A stretch of 64,000 nt of DNA from Paracnuella aquatica (GTDB lineage Bacteria; Bacteroidota; Bacteroidia; Chitinophagales; Chitinophagaceae), in contig NZ_QOWJ01000002.1 in assembly GCF_003332885.2 (NCBI RefSeq), positions 62,001 through 126,000 on the forward strand, read 5' to 3'. Every line of letters begins with the position of its first letter. Position 1 is the first letter of the stretch. This document shows, piece by piece, positions 42,482 through 51,949 of the stretch. Under the pieces are notes generated by a model. The model was not told where the DNA came from. It was given only the letters and a program-made list of their open reading frames with translations, and did not search any database. The translations under genes were made by a program, and so were the position numbers.

Positions 42482-43722
42482 TATTTGTCCAAAGCAATGG
42501 AACCGTCCGTGTTTACATTCAAATGCGGCGCCTTCAGGCTGGCCGCAAAAAGCAGCAATGCTCCTGTAAACAGCAGTATAGCCGCTACCCACAGCAGCCA
42601 GTTGTACAACGGGCTGTTGGTACCCAGCAACAAGCTGGTGCCCTGTAATGCCAATAGCGCTTCCTGCATCAGCACACCTGCGGTAAACACCCACACCGCC
42701 AGCCGGGTAAAACCGAGCCTTGCCGGCAGGCCTTTCCACTGGATGTAATGCGCCAATAAATACAGGCTGACCAGCCCTAGGAAAATAAGGTGCAAAAAAC
42801 CAATGATGATGGAACGTAGCCCAAACACGGCTTGTCCCAGCTCGGGTACCAGTGTGCCGCTTTGCAAAATTGATTTTACTACAAAAGAAAGCAGCACCAG
42901 CCGCCACATGATGCGGGCAAGGCGGTGCTCCAAAAACGATGCGTGAAGCAACTGCTGCCGCAACTGCCACAGGGCAGCTAGTGATGCCAGCAGCAATACC
43001 ACGCCAACGGCCGACACTACATCGAACCAAAGCGGGTGGTGGTGCCAAAGCAGCGACAAAAACAGGGTGGGCACTACTGCCGCACATTGCAGCATGGCAA
43101 AACGCCGGGCAGCAGGCGGTGCATTTTCCCCAAACATTCGTTGGAATGCAAGGGCAAAAACGCCCAGCGTAAACAACCCATTGTACTGGAAATGGAGGTA
43201 ATAATATTGCGCATCGCGGTGCAACACGGCATCCACATTGCCCGAGCCCCACAGCCACCCCAGCATGATGGGCCCGGCCACCGACAGCACCGTGCTGCCC
43301 AATGCTCCCGCAACTAATAACAAGGCCGGATTGTTTGGAACAACCCGCGGCATTTTTTTAAAAAAAAGAACCACAAACCAGGCCGCAGCCACCACGTACA
43401 CGCCGGCAAAAATGAGGGCTACTGCACTAAAGCCTTGCAGCAGCAACGCCACCAACATGCCCCAGCACGAAATAGCCACTGCCCACAGCAGGGGCGCAAA
43501 GCGGGCTCGCTGCAGCGGTGTTATAAAGGTGTAGGTAAACAGCACAAACAAGGAAAACGAAACCCACCCGTTGAATGCAAAATGGGTATGTGCGGCCAGC
43601 AAGTTGCGGTAGTCGATAAAGGGGATGGAGAAAACTATTTTGCTACGTAACAACAACCCAAGCATGGCCACCACGGCAAGGTGGGCCAGCGAAATATTGA
43701 TCCATAACTTTTGTTTGGTCAT
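42478..43722 (-). CDS. Polytopic membrane protein related to heme-copper oxidase subunit I
   Basis: A 414-residue protein with about 12 membrane helices. His residues sit in helices in a way that recalls NorB/cbb3 subunit I: LLAAHTHFAFNGWVSFSLFV near the N-terminus, YYYLHFQYNGLFTLG, LWHHHPLWFD and GFLHLIFLGLVSLYLLAHYI. The full oxidase metal-ligand set is not clear, so the name is tentative. Start ATG 43722 (MTKQKLW). It follows a cytochrome c lipoprotein gene on the same strand, which supports an electron-transfer role. Confidence 0.65.
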   Translation of the reverse strand: MTKQKLWINISLAHLAVVAMLGLLLRSKIVFSIPFIDYRNLLAAHTHFAFNGWVSFSLFVLFTYTFITPLQRARFAPLLWAVAISCWGMLVALLLQGFSAVALIFAGVYVVAAAWFVVLFFKKMPRVVPNNPALLLVAGALGSTVLSVAGPIMLGWLWGSGNVDAVLHRDAQYYYLHFQYNGLFTLGVFALAFQRMFGENAPPAARRFAMLQCAAVVPTLFLSLLWHHHPLWFDVVSAVGVVLLLASLAALWQLRQQLLHASFLEHRLARIMWRLVLLSFVVKSILQSGTLVPELGQAVFGLRSIIIGFLHLIFLGLVSLYLLAHYIQWKGLPARLGFTRLAVWVFTAGVLMQEALLALQGTSLLLGTNSPLYNWLLWVAAILLFTGALLLFAASLKAPHLNVNTDGSIALDKY

Positions 43723-43810
43723 GCCTGCGGTTGAACAAATAATGCCGTTGCAAAACGGGAATGCGCAGCACAAAAATAACAACGGCGGCGCCATTGCAGC
43801 CGTTGCCTAA

Positions 43811-43865
43811 AACAAAAGACACAGCCAGCCCACACGTTGCCGTGTTGTAGCCGCTGTGCCTTTTT
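43811..43865. terminator. Hairpin between cytochrome c and membrane protein genes
   Basis: Nested stems CACAGC / GCTGTG (43820-43825, 43853-43858) and CACACG / CGTGTT (43831-43836, 43841-43846) with A/T tracts on both sides. Bidirectional, moderately convincing. Confidence 0.5.
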
Positions 43866-43892
43866 ATCCGTTATAAGAAACCCGGGGTGTCG

Positions 43893-44402
43893 TTAGCTTT
43901 TGCCGTCGTTGTTACGCATGAACTCCAGTATGGCCCTTGCATCCTCATCGGAGAGGTTTTGGTTGGGCATGCGCACCAGGCACTCTTCCAGCATTTTCTG
44001 TGCGGCAGGGTCCTTTTGCAGCATCTCATCCACGTTGGTGGAAAAGTTCATGATCCATTCCGGTGTTCTGCGGTCGGTAACGCCTTTCCAGCCCGGGCCC
44101 ACCATTTTTTCATCGGTGAGTTTGTGGCAGCTCTGGCATTTCATTTCATACACGGCCTTGCCGCTGGCTACCATTTTTTGATCCAGCGGGTGGGTAAGCT
44201 CCACGTTTTGAAACTTGCCGATGCCTTTATCGCTGGCAGTTGCATCTGTTGTAGTGGGTGCAGGATCGGTAGTTGTAGGTGTGGTGGCAGCGGCATCGTT
44301 GTCTGTTGTGCTTGCTGTATTATTGCTGTCGTTGCCGCAACCCACGGCTGCAGCCAAGAAGCCCCATCCAAGCAGCAAGCCCAAAAATTTTTGCTTTGTC
44401 AT
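43893..44402 (-). CDS. Cytochrome c class I lipoprotein
   Basis: From ATG 44402 (MTKQKFLGLLLGWGFLAAAV) the 169-residue protein has a lipoprotein signal with VGCG, then a low-complexity Thr/Ala/Asp/Pro linker (about 24-62). The cytochrome c domain follows with heme motif CQSCH and distal Met candidates in VRMPNQNLSDEDARAILEFM. Anchored to a membrane by lipid, the heme domain faces the periplasm. It probably passes electrons to or from the downstream membrane protein. Confidence 0.9.
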   Translation of the reverse strand: MTKQKFLGLLLGWGFLAAAVGCGNDSNNTASTTDNDAAATTPTTTDPAPTTTDATASDKGIGKFQNVELTHPLDQKMVASGKAVYEMKCQSCHKLTDEKMVGPGWKGVTDRRTPEWIMNFSTNVDEMLQKDPAAQKMLEECLVRMPNQNLSDEDARAILEFMRNNDGKS

Positions 44403-44755
44403 AAAATGGATTTTGTTAGAAATGTACAGGGAGGGGTTGTAAAAAACATGCCAGCACAAGTGTAGCGCCCAATAGTTTGCGGCTGTTGCTAAAGCATTTT
44501 ATGGTGGTAAAACAATTATCGGGACGCAAAAACAGCCTTTTGAGACATAGCGCTTTTATTTAATAAAAACAGAAACGTCCCATTGAAATCCGTTCTGTTT
44601 AATTATCACCCCTAATATTATAAAAATCGCTATGGGAAAAGGCGGATGACTGAATAGAAACTAAATTATTGCCGGGCCTCTTTTAAAACCGCTTTTAGGG
44701 CGCCTGTATTGGATTTGAGGGTAATTTTGCGCACCAATATCTAAAGACGGTACCT
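44403..44755. other. Divergent intergenic region
   Basis: 353 bases between the cytochrome c gene and the 64-residue gene. AT-rich, no reading frame of note, no long repeat. It holds the promoter at 44722-44729. Confidence 0.5.
44722..44729 (+). promoter_or_regulatory. -7 promoter box of the 64-residue gene
   Basis: TAATTTTG, exact TAnnTTTG, 26 bases before ATG 44756. The -33 region is not distinct. Confidence 0.45.
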
Positions 44756-44950
44756 ATGCAAAAGCAAACCCTCCAGTTCCCTAACATAGAAAGCCTTGCG
44801 GCATTTGCCCGCCAGGTAAGTGCGGGCTACCTGATCAACACCAACAAGCTTACCCTCACGGGCGGCTTTCGCGATGCCGATATTGAACTGGCCCAGCTTC
44901 GGTTCGATGCTTCGCTGGTGGAAACCAATGAAAAAACTTATCAGTACTAA
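44756..44950 (+). CDS. Small protein (64 residues), unknown function
   Basis: A soluble-looking protein: QTLQFPNIESLAAFARQVS, then GYLINTNKLTLTGGFRDADI and ELAQLRFDASLVETNE. A promoter box fits and composition is coding-like. Family not recognised. Its last 23 bases overlap the start of a 24-codon membrane ORF in another frame. Confidence 0.6.
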   Translation: MQKQTLQFPNIESLAAFARQVSAGYLINTNKLTLTGGFRDADIELAQLRFDASLVETNEKTYQY

Positions 44951-45002
44951 TACTGTGGCCGCCATTGCTATTGTGGCCGCAGGCTTTTTGTTTGACAAAT
45001 AA
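44928..45002 (+). CDS. 24-residue membrane miniprotein overlapping the previous gene
   Basis: ATG 44928 to TAA 45002 encodes MKKLISTNTVAAIAIVAAGF followed by LFDK: a basic start, one hydrophobic segment (about 9-22) and a short charged end. It overlaps the 64-residue gene by 23 bases in a different frame, an arrangement that allows translational coupling. It is too short to prove by sequence alone. Confidence 0.45.
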   Translation: MKKLISTNTVAAIAIVAAGFLFDK

Positions 45003-45142
45003 GCTTAGCGAGTTTCGTAAAACCAACCTCCGATAAGGCTTGCCGTTTCTCTAATTTTTTCAAACCGCATTTCTTATACCCGTCCTTCTGCACGGAATGC
45101 TTGGCTTTTAATAAAGTCTTTTTTCAAACCGCCGGCTCCCGT

Positions 45143-47017
45143 CTACTCCCTGCCTGATTTAGCTGTAGCATTTTCCGCCACACCAGCTTCATTTGGCGTG
45201 TGGTATTTTGGCTTCATCAACTTTCTTTCACGCAGGTTGGTTTTAATAATCGACAACACTTTTGCAGCGATCTTATCATCCACCCGGCCGGCCATAAACG
45301 CGATTAGTTTATCCACCAAAAAGTTGGAATCGTAGGCATTGCGCACCAGCGTGTTTGCCCGCTTTTTCACCTGGTCAAAATAGTTGTCGATATAAGCCTC
45401 TTCCGGCAGGTCCATTTTGTACAGTGGCAGTTTGGCTTTTTCGGTGTACACTATTTTGCGCAGCGAATCGGACACCTGTACTTCTTTTACTTTCATGGGC
45501 TCGGGCAGGTCCAAATCCGGTATCACCGGCACCCATTTGGCGCCTTTTTCATCCGTATAGCTAAAGCGGTCCAGCGCCTCTTGGCTGCCATAACCTTTCA
45601 GCACGGCCTCCACGCATTCGTAATGTTCGGTGCCGGGTGTTTCGGCCACGTTTACCACAAAATATTTCCGCAAAAAGCTCTGACAGTTGTGCCGGCCCAG
45701 GAAAAAGTCGTGCACCCGGTACTCGCGGCTGATGAAGCCGCCAAAACCGCCCAGGGCACCGCAGGCAATGGCATGCTCCGGCTTTTCCACATCGCTGCGC
45801 GACGGCGCCACGATATGCAAGCCATAGCTTTTTTTGTCGTAGGCATCAATGGCTTCCTTGGCATCAAACAGCAGTTGGGCCCGCATGGCGCCCACCAGGT
45901 TCAGGCCATAGCGCAAGATGGTTTCCGACTGGTGGCTCGGCTCTTCGATGTCGAAATCATAACTCGGGAACGGGTCGATCAGGAGCACGGAATAGTTAGT
46001 GAGCTTGCTTTTTTCCGCCATCCGTTCGGTGTCGCTCATGGCGTTCACTGCCTCCAGCATGGCGTCCATATTGCGTTCTTTCAGCCTGATCTGGAGCATC
46101 ATGTCGCGCAGCATTTCCACCGGCTCGTTGTTCGATGTGCCGCCGTCGGCGTTGAGGCTGCGGTACAAGTCCTCCCGATCTTTTATGTTTTTACCCAGGC
46201 CAATGGTTTCCTGGTCAAACTTGTCGTTTTTACGGAAAAATGGGTTGTCCCAAATGTATTTGGCCTGGCGCTCCACGATGCGCGGTCGCAGGCCAATGGG
46301 AAATGCGCCGGTAGCTTTGGATGCCTGGATCACCTGCTTTAGTTTTTCCAGGTTGTTGAACGACACCTCCATGCGGCCGTCGCCCTCATAAGCATCGCCC
46401 CACCTGAAGTGCGCCATATCGCGATGCTCCGATACATATTGCTCCGTGGCAGCGTTGGCTTTACTACTCAGTTGGTATTTAATGCCCGTTACGTTAAACA
46501 GGGTCATGAACAATTCTAGGTCGCGGCTAAGAAACGGCGGCGTGTTGGTGCCTTCGGTTTTCGACCGCTCGGCAAGGTGGCGCACATACTGTTCGAAATT
46601 GTCGGCAACCGCATCAATAAAACGCGAGTTCATGGCCGAAGGGATGTGGTAATCCTGGATGTCGCTGTCGTCGAGCATTTCGGAAAACACATCGCTGTTG
46701 CCCGTAAGTTCCACCCATGTTTTCCAAAAAATATTCTTGTCGGGGTTAACGGTGTAGCTGTTGTCGGGGTGCAGCACCGGGTGCTCCACTTTATCGCGCA
46801 TGCCAAAAAAGGCCATGCCCGCAGTAATGCCGCCGCCCGATGAGCCGCCCAGCAAGTCGATCTCTACGCGATGGCTTGGGATGCTGGGATCCTGGCCTCG
46901 GGCCGCTTCCCATTTGGTTAGCGCTTCCAGCAAAAAATCGATGACGCCAGCGGTATACGCACCGGCCGATACCGAGCCGGCCATACACAAACCCAGGTGA
47001 AAAGTAGGTTGACTCAT
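45143..47017 (-). CDS. Patatin-like phospholipase
   Basis: A 624-residue protein. The N-terminus has the oxyanion-hole stretch LCMAGSVSAGAYTAGVIDFL and the nucleophile elbow LLGGSSGGGITAG (Ser60 in GxSxG). The dyad Asp is probably D291 in NADGGTSNNEP. ASKATGAFPIGLRP (about 232-245) is the family's ASxAxPxxF region. A C-terminal region (DFFLGRHNCQSFLRKYF) occurs in the large patatin-related proteins. No signal peptide. It probably cleaves membrane lipids in the cytoplasm or at the membrane. It stands alone, and its 255-base upstream gap holds no gene. Confidence 0.88.
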   Translation of the reverse strand: MSQPTFHLGLCMAGSVSAGAYTAGVIDFLLEALTKWEAARGQDPSIPSHRVEIDLLGGSSGGGITAGMAFFGMRDKVEHPVLHPDNSYTVNPDKNIFWKTWVELTGNSDVFSEMLDDSDIQDYHIPSAMNSRFIDAVADNFEQYVRHLAERSKTEGTNTPPFLSRDLELFMTLFNVTGIKYQLSSKANAATEQYVSEHRDMAHFRWGDAYEGDGRMEVSFNNLEKLKQVIQASKATGAFPIGLRPRIVERQAKYIWDNPFFRKNDKFDQETIGLGKNIKDREDLYRSLNADGGTSNNEPVEMLRDMMLQIRLKERNMDAMLEAVNAMSDTERMAEKSKLTNYSVLLIDPFPSYDFDIEEPSHQSETILRYGLNLVGAMRAQLLFDAKEAIDAYDKKSYGLHIVAPSRSDVEKPEHAIACGALGGFGGFISREYRVHDFFLGRHNCQSFLRKYFVVNVAETPGTEHYECVEAVLKGYGSQEALDRFSYTDEKGAKWVPVIPDLDLPEPMKVKEVQVSDSLRKIVYTEKAKLPLYKMDLPEEAYIDNYFDQVKKRANTLVRNAYDSNFLVDKLIAFMAGRVDDKIAAKVLSIIKTNLRERKLMKPKYHTPNEAGVAENATAKSGRE

Positions 47018-47272
47018 AAAAAATGATTTGCAATCCAGTAATTGAATGATTGTATTGCGAGGCGGTGCAGGATGTTGGATTGGCGGGTTCGGGTGGTAGC
47101 TTTCAGGCCTGTTGGCGGCGGGTTTGGAAAATGGGCGGCAATGGCGAGCAGGTGCCCTTAATTGCCTATCTGCAAGATTGCGAAACAGATAAACATTAAA
47201 CCTACAATGAGCCTTTTATAAATGCAATAGGGTTTGGAAAAAATTCCATCTGCGACGGACGCCAATCAATAG

Positions 47273-50200
47273 TTACCGAACCAGCAGCACCATGCCCTTG
47301 AGATGTGTTTTCTTACCATCGGCCTGTGTTACGGTTAGCAGCCACACGTAGTTTCCGGAGGGCAGCTTTTTATTGGCAAGCGAACCGTTCCAGCCCCATT
47401 GCGGATCATTGGGCGCCACGCCCTGCACCCCAAACACCTGCTGGCCCCAGCGGTTGAAAATGCGGAACTCATTTACACGCACCACATCGGGGCCTGCCAT
47501 TACATAAAACACATCGTTCAGACCATCGCTGTTGGGTGTAAAGGCATTTGGCATATTTACCCCGCCGCCGCTAAAGGTGCGCACCGTAGCCAAAGCCGTA
47601 TCGGTACAGCCATATTCATTGGTGGCAGTGAGCATGTACTGCATCGTGTACTGCGGCGTGGCCATTGGTGCCGGGCAGGTGGTGCACGACAAAAACAGGC
47701 CCGGCGTCCAGTTGTACAAAGTAATGGTGCCGCCGCTGGCGCCCGCTTGCAGCATCACCGGTTGCAGGCGCCCCAAGGCCGTATCAGAAGGCGTAATACT
47801 GGCCACAAAAGGTATGATGGGCATCGCATGGGCATTGTTGGTAAAATCGGATTCGGTAAATGCGGCGCTGCTGTTGCCACCGGCACCGCCTTTATCATTG
47901 ACCACCGCCACCAACTGGTTGCTGGCGGGTGTTTGCACAATATGGGTGTACACCTGGCAACTATCGGCTGCAGCGGCTTGTGTATAAAAAACCGGCTGCA
48001 GCAATTTGCCCGAACCCGAAGCGCCGTCGTAAAAAGAAACCGGCAGCCCTTTGGGCACTGAATCGTAGCGGTTGCCCACACAAATGCGGAACCGGACCAG
48101 CGTAGTGCTGCTGCTGTAGCAGGCCGTTTCCAAAATTTCAATCCTGAAATCAGGCGGCAACACTTTTACCACGGCTGTGCCCCTGATTGGGCAGCCATAC
48201 CGGTTATTGGTGGTCATGCGCACCGTATCGGTGGCAAATGGCGTTACCTGCGGCTGCGGGCAACTGGTGCAGCTTAGCGTGTAACCGGCACCGTTAGCCC
48301 ACCGGGTGGTGGCGGGGTCCACCACCGCCGATGTAATGTTCATCATCACTGGCGATTTGCGGAGCACCGTGGTATCGGCGGGTTGCAGTTGCACCGTTTG
48401 GGGCTGGTAGGCAAGCTGTGTAATATTGTTGGTGTAATCTTTTTCCTTGAAGGTTGTATCCGGCCCGTTATTCATGGGCAGCGTAGCGCCGTCGCTGTTT
48501 ATTGCGGCAAACAAAACGCCTGCATCCTTGCCGCTTACTTTGTGCACATAAGATGCTTTTTGCGCAGCTACATGCGCCGGTGTATAAAACAGTGGGCCCG
48601 ACAGTTTGCCGCCGCCAGCTGGGTTGCCATCGAAAAATGCCACCGGCAAATCCTTGCGCAAGGTGCCCCGCCTGAAGCTGTTATTAATGGTAAACCACAC
48701 CACCAGGCTGTCGTTGGCAGCGCAGATCACGCTGTCGATTACCACCGTGTAATCGTCAGCTGGTGGCACTTTGATGAATACAAAAGCCGTGTCGGTACAG
48801 CCCCAGAAGTTGGCTGCCACTACCCGCTTGGTACGCGAGGTATCGGCCAGTAGCTGCGGGTTGGGACAATCGGTGCAACTTAGCTGTGCGGCGTCGCTCC
48901 AGCGATAACTGCGCACCGAATCGGGGCCGGCAGTTGCACTTAATTGCAAGGTATCGCCGGGCTCCAGCACCGCCTGCGCCGGGGTAACCAAAACCCTAAA
49001 TCCTGCGTAATTGGAGGAGTGCCCATTGTTGGAATAATTCTTTTCCAAAAGTGGCGTTGCAGGCAGTACCCGTGGCAGTGCCCCGCCGCCATCATTTATC
49101 AACATAAAAAGATCGCCGCTGTTACCCGCAGCCAGCCTAAAGTTGAATGTTTCTTCTTTTTTCCGCACTGTATCCTGCAGCACAAAAGCGGGCAGCAACG
49201 GGATAGCATTTGCCGACAGAGGATCGCCGCGGTAAAACCGCACTTGCAGCCCTTTGGGCAAAACGCCGCGTTTAAAACTGTTGGCCACGGAAAAAGATAC
49301 CTGCAGGCTGTCGGCATTATCGGCACATTCCACCTTGTTGATGCGGCCAGAAAAATCGTTGTACGGCGGCACTTTAATGGAAACCGCAGCACTATCATAG
49401 CAGCCGTAAATGCTGATTACCAGCACCTGCCGGATGGTATCGGCGGTATCGGCAATAAAACGCGGGTTGGGGCAGGTAACGCAACTCAGGTTTTGCGCCG
49501 GGCTCCACCGGAACGACCGCAGCGCATTTGGCCCACCCGATGCAAAAAGCTGCAGCGTATCGCCGGGTTCCATTACGGCGTTGGCAGGCTGCGCTGTGGC
49601 GCGGAACCGGAAACCGGAGTACACCGCAAAATTGTTGTCATAGTTTTTTTCAAACATGGGGCTGCCCGGCAACTGCACCGGCACCACTGCGCCACTATCG
49701 TTGAACACGGCATACAGCGTATTGAGGTTGGGGCGGCCTACATCCAAAATGGTTGTGTACAGGTAACTGCAGCAAAAGCCTTCCACCGGCTGCTCCAGGA
49801 AAAATGCGTTGCCTATTTTTTTGGCGCCGGCCACCTTTGGATCGGCATCATAAAAGGCAATGGGCGTACCCGCGGGTATGGCGGCATAGCCCGAGTTGCA
49901 TACAAAAAACGAAACGCGGATCTTGGTTTGCTCAAAACAATCAACCCGGCTGATGTACACCTGACCGTCCTGCGTGGCATCGAACACATTTACCGGGAAC
50001 ACATCCGTGGTATCGGCGCAGCCGCCCGATGTGGCCACCAGCCGGAAATAATACATGCCCGGTTCGGTAAATTCATAGAGCAGGTTTTTGGAGGTGGCAA
50101 TGGTCTGTTCCACCCCGGTTTGGGTACGCATCAGCCAGGTGTAAGATTGTGCATTTTCGGAAGTGTTGGTAAACAAAACCGTGTCGAGGTAAATGGGTGC

Positions 50201-51523
50201 CTTTGCGGCAAGGGTTCTTTTGTCGGTAAAAAACCGGGCGGTCACGCCGCAGTTGACCACCACATAACTTGTTTGCGTGGCAAAACAGTTATTGCCGTCG
50301 GCGGCCTTCAGCGTTATTTTAAACCGGCCCGTCCGGGTAAACTGATGGGCATAGTTGGTGGAAGTGGCCACCAGCGTATCATTTACCAGCCATTGGTATT
50401 GCGTAGCGCCGGAAGAGTTGTTGGTGAAATCCAGTTTATCGCCTACCACGGCATGCGGGCCACGCCAGCTAAACCGCGCTGCAATATTTCCGGTACAGGG
50501 CTTTTCGCATTTGTTTTCGAGCAAGCCCTTTCGCACTGTGGCCAGCACGCCGCGCATCCGTTCGGCCTGGCCTTCGGTAAACTCATTCTGGCAAGACTCA
50601 AGGCTGTAATCCATAAAATTGTGGATGGGGTCGGTTGTGTCCCGCGCAAACCCCGACAGCGTATCGGTGTTGCATGAGTTCATCGGGTCGTTGCACGAGG
50701 TAACGCCATTCATCACCACATCGGGCGGCGTATCGCAAACGCGGTCGCCGTTGGTGCTGCAATCGGCGTTGTAGCAGCTCATACCTTCAAACGTGTGGTA
50801 CAACCCAAGATAGTGGCCCATTTCGTGCACCAGCGTTACGCCATAGCCCGTAGAAACAATGCCATCGAGCGGGCCGCCACCGGGCGGCATAGTGGCATAA
50901 GCACCGATGGGGCCCAATATCCATTTGCCGCAGGCATAGGTCATAAAACCCTCGTAGTCCATCGTGTCCACCATCCAAATGTTGATGTAATGCTGCGGGT
51001 CCCACTGCACCAGGTTTTTTAGCTTGCGGTCTTCAATTACGGGGTTGAGGTGGCCGCCAAAAAAAGACGGTGTGCGGGTAATGCCTGTGGTAATGCCGCC
51101 TTCGGGATCGGTTTGGGCCAGGCAAAAACGAATGCGGGTATCTGCGCCTTTGCTAGCTGCAAATTTTCCTGTTTTGCCGAAGGCGTCGTTCAATTCTTTT
51201 ACCGCATCGCGGATAATGCCATCGGTTACGGCTTCGGGCTTGCGGCTAACGATGTGAAACACCACCGGCAGCGTTACCACTTCGTCCTCCAGCAGGCCAG
51301 TGCCGGATAACACCCGTGTGTTGAATGCTTTTTCCTGTTGTACATATGTGGCGCTTTGGCGCATTTGCTCCAGTATGCGGTCGGTGCCGCACGAAATGAC
51401 GCCGGCTGGCGGCTGCGTTATATTTTGCGGAAACGGCTTTGATGGCGCCTGCGCCCCAACTTGTTGAACAGGGAAGGAAGACAGCACGCACCAGAGTATC
51501 AGCAGGAAAAAATTTGCCTTCAT
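47273..51523 (-). CDS. Type IX-secreted M43 metalloprotease with PKD and gliding-motility C-terminal domains
   Basis: From ATG 51523 the 1416-residue protein has a signal peptide (ANFFLLILWCVLSSFPVQQV). An M43 (pappalysin-like) protease domain follows with zinc motif HEMGHYLGLYH at about 233-243. Then come two PKD-like domains (about 335-540), three to four repeated CARDB-like units of about 190 residues containing LSCxxCPNP, and a final C-terminal domain: AFTPNSDGLNDVFYV, FRIFNRWGQQVFGVQG, the type B (CHU_C) sorting signal of type IX secretion. Exported through the outer membrane, probably cell-attached. Longer in-frame starts (51805, 51556) lack a signal peptide at the proper place. Confidence 0.92.
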   Translation of the reverse strand: MKANFFLLILWCVLSSFPVQQVGAQAPSKPFPQNITQPPAGVISCGTDRILEQMRQSATYVQQEKAFNTRVLSGTGLLEDEVVTLPVVFHIVSRKPEAVTDGIIRDAVKELNDAFGKTGKFAASKGADTRIRFCLAQTDPEGGITTGITRTPSFFGGHLNPVIEDRKLKNLVQWDPQHYINIWMVDTMDYEGFMTYACGKWILGPIGAYATMPPGGGPLDGIVSTGYGVTLVHEMGHYLGLYHTFEGMSCYNADCSTNGDRVCDTPPDVVMNGVTSCNDPMNSCNTDTLSGFARDTTDPIHNFMDYSLESCQNEFTEGQAERMRGVLATVRKGLLENKCEKPCTGNIAARFSWRGPHAVVGDKLDFTNNSSGATQYQWLVNDTLVATSTNYAHQFTRTGRFKITLKAADGNNCFATQTSYVVVNCGVTARFFTDKRTLAAKAPIYLDTVLFTNTSENAQSYTWLMRTQTGVEQTIATSKNLLYEFTEPGMYYFRLVATSGGCADTTDVFPVNVFDATQDGQVYISRVDCFEQTKIRVSFFVCNSGYAAIPAGTPIAFYDADPKVAGAKKIGNAFFLEQPVEGFCCSYLYTTILDVGRPNLNTLYAVFNDSGAVVPVQLPGSPMFEKNYDNNFAVYSGFRFRATAQPANAVMEPGDTLQLFASGGPNALRSFRWSPAQNLSCVTCPNPRFIADTADTIRQVLVISIYGCYDSAAVSIKVPPYNDFSGRINKVECADNADSLQVSFSVANSFKRGVLPKGLQVRFYRGDPLSANAIPLLPAFVLQDTVRKKEETFNFRLAAGNSGDLFMLINDGGGALPRVLPATPLLEKNYSNNGHSSNYAGFRVLVTPAQAVLEPGDTLQLSATAGPDSVRSYRWSDAAQLSCTDCPNPQLLADTSRTKRVVAANFWGCTDTAFVFIKVPPADDYTVVIDSVICAANDSLVVWFTINNSFRRGTLRKDLPVAFFDGNPAGGGKLSGPLFYTPAHVAAQKASYVHKVSGKDAGVLFAAINSDGATLPMNNGPDTTFKEKDYTNNITQLAYQPQTVQLQPADTTVLRKSPVMMNITSAVVDPATTRWANGAGYTLSCTSCPQPQVTPFATDTVRMTTNNRYGCPIRGTAVVKVLPPDFRIEILETACYSSSTTLVRFRICVGNRYDSVPKGLPVSFYDGASGSGKLLQPVFYTQAAAADSCQVYTHIVQTPASNQLVAVVNDKGGAGGNSSAAFTESDFTNNAHAMPIIPFVASITPSDTALGRLQPVMLQAGASGGTITLYNWTPGLFLSCTTCPAPMATPQYTMQYMLTATNEYGCTDTALATVRTFSGGGVNMPNAFTPNSDGLNDVFYVMAGPDVVRVNEFRIFNRWGQQVFGVQGVAPNDPQWGWNGSLANKKLPSGNYVWLLTVTQADGKKTHLKGMVLLVR

Positions 51524-51949
51524 GTTTTTTGCAACAGGCTTGGGCAGGTTGTACATGCGGTGCAAACCAGCCGGGCAGCAGTGTTCTGTTTTTGGTAAAA
51601 AGGAAACGATGGGTGGGCTTTCAATAAGATTGGGGATCAAAGCAGCTCCAGGCAACCACCACGATGCATGGGCCTGTTGGATAATGCCACAAAATAAAAA
51701 CTGGCCGCTATTTTCCCAATCTTTTATTCTTACAGTAGAACGTGTGTAATCAGTCAGGCTTTGCATTTTGCGGCGGCAGTAAATCAGGTGGGCTTCCAGC
51801 CACATGTTTTTAGAAACACAAACCCACTACCCGCGGCGTTGTGTTTACCGGCCAAACCAATGCGTTACCATGCGGCAGTTCTATTTACTATTTTTGGCCC
51901 GCTGCTGCCAAAGCAGTTCCATTTTACCCCACTTTACAAAATCAACACA
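51524..51949. other. Divergent region between the protease and nagB
   Basis: 426 bases between start codons. Both flanking frames remain open into it, but their extensions look non-coding. It holds the nagB promoter at 51889. No repeat or RNA hairpin was noted. Confidence 0.45.
51889..51896 (+). promoter_or_regulatory. -7 promoter box of nagB
   Basis: TATTTTTG, exact TAnnTTTG, 53 bases before ATG 51950. It excludes starts further upstream (51761). Confidence 0.48.

Noticed and set aside
48944-50677. 577-codon plus-strand frame opposite the protease gene
   Set aside because: The minus strand encodes recognisable protease, PKD and sorting domains; the plus-strand product has no known motif and shadow-type composition.
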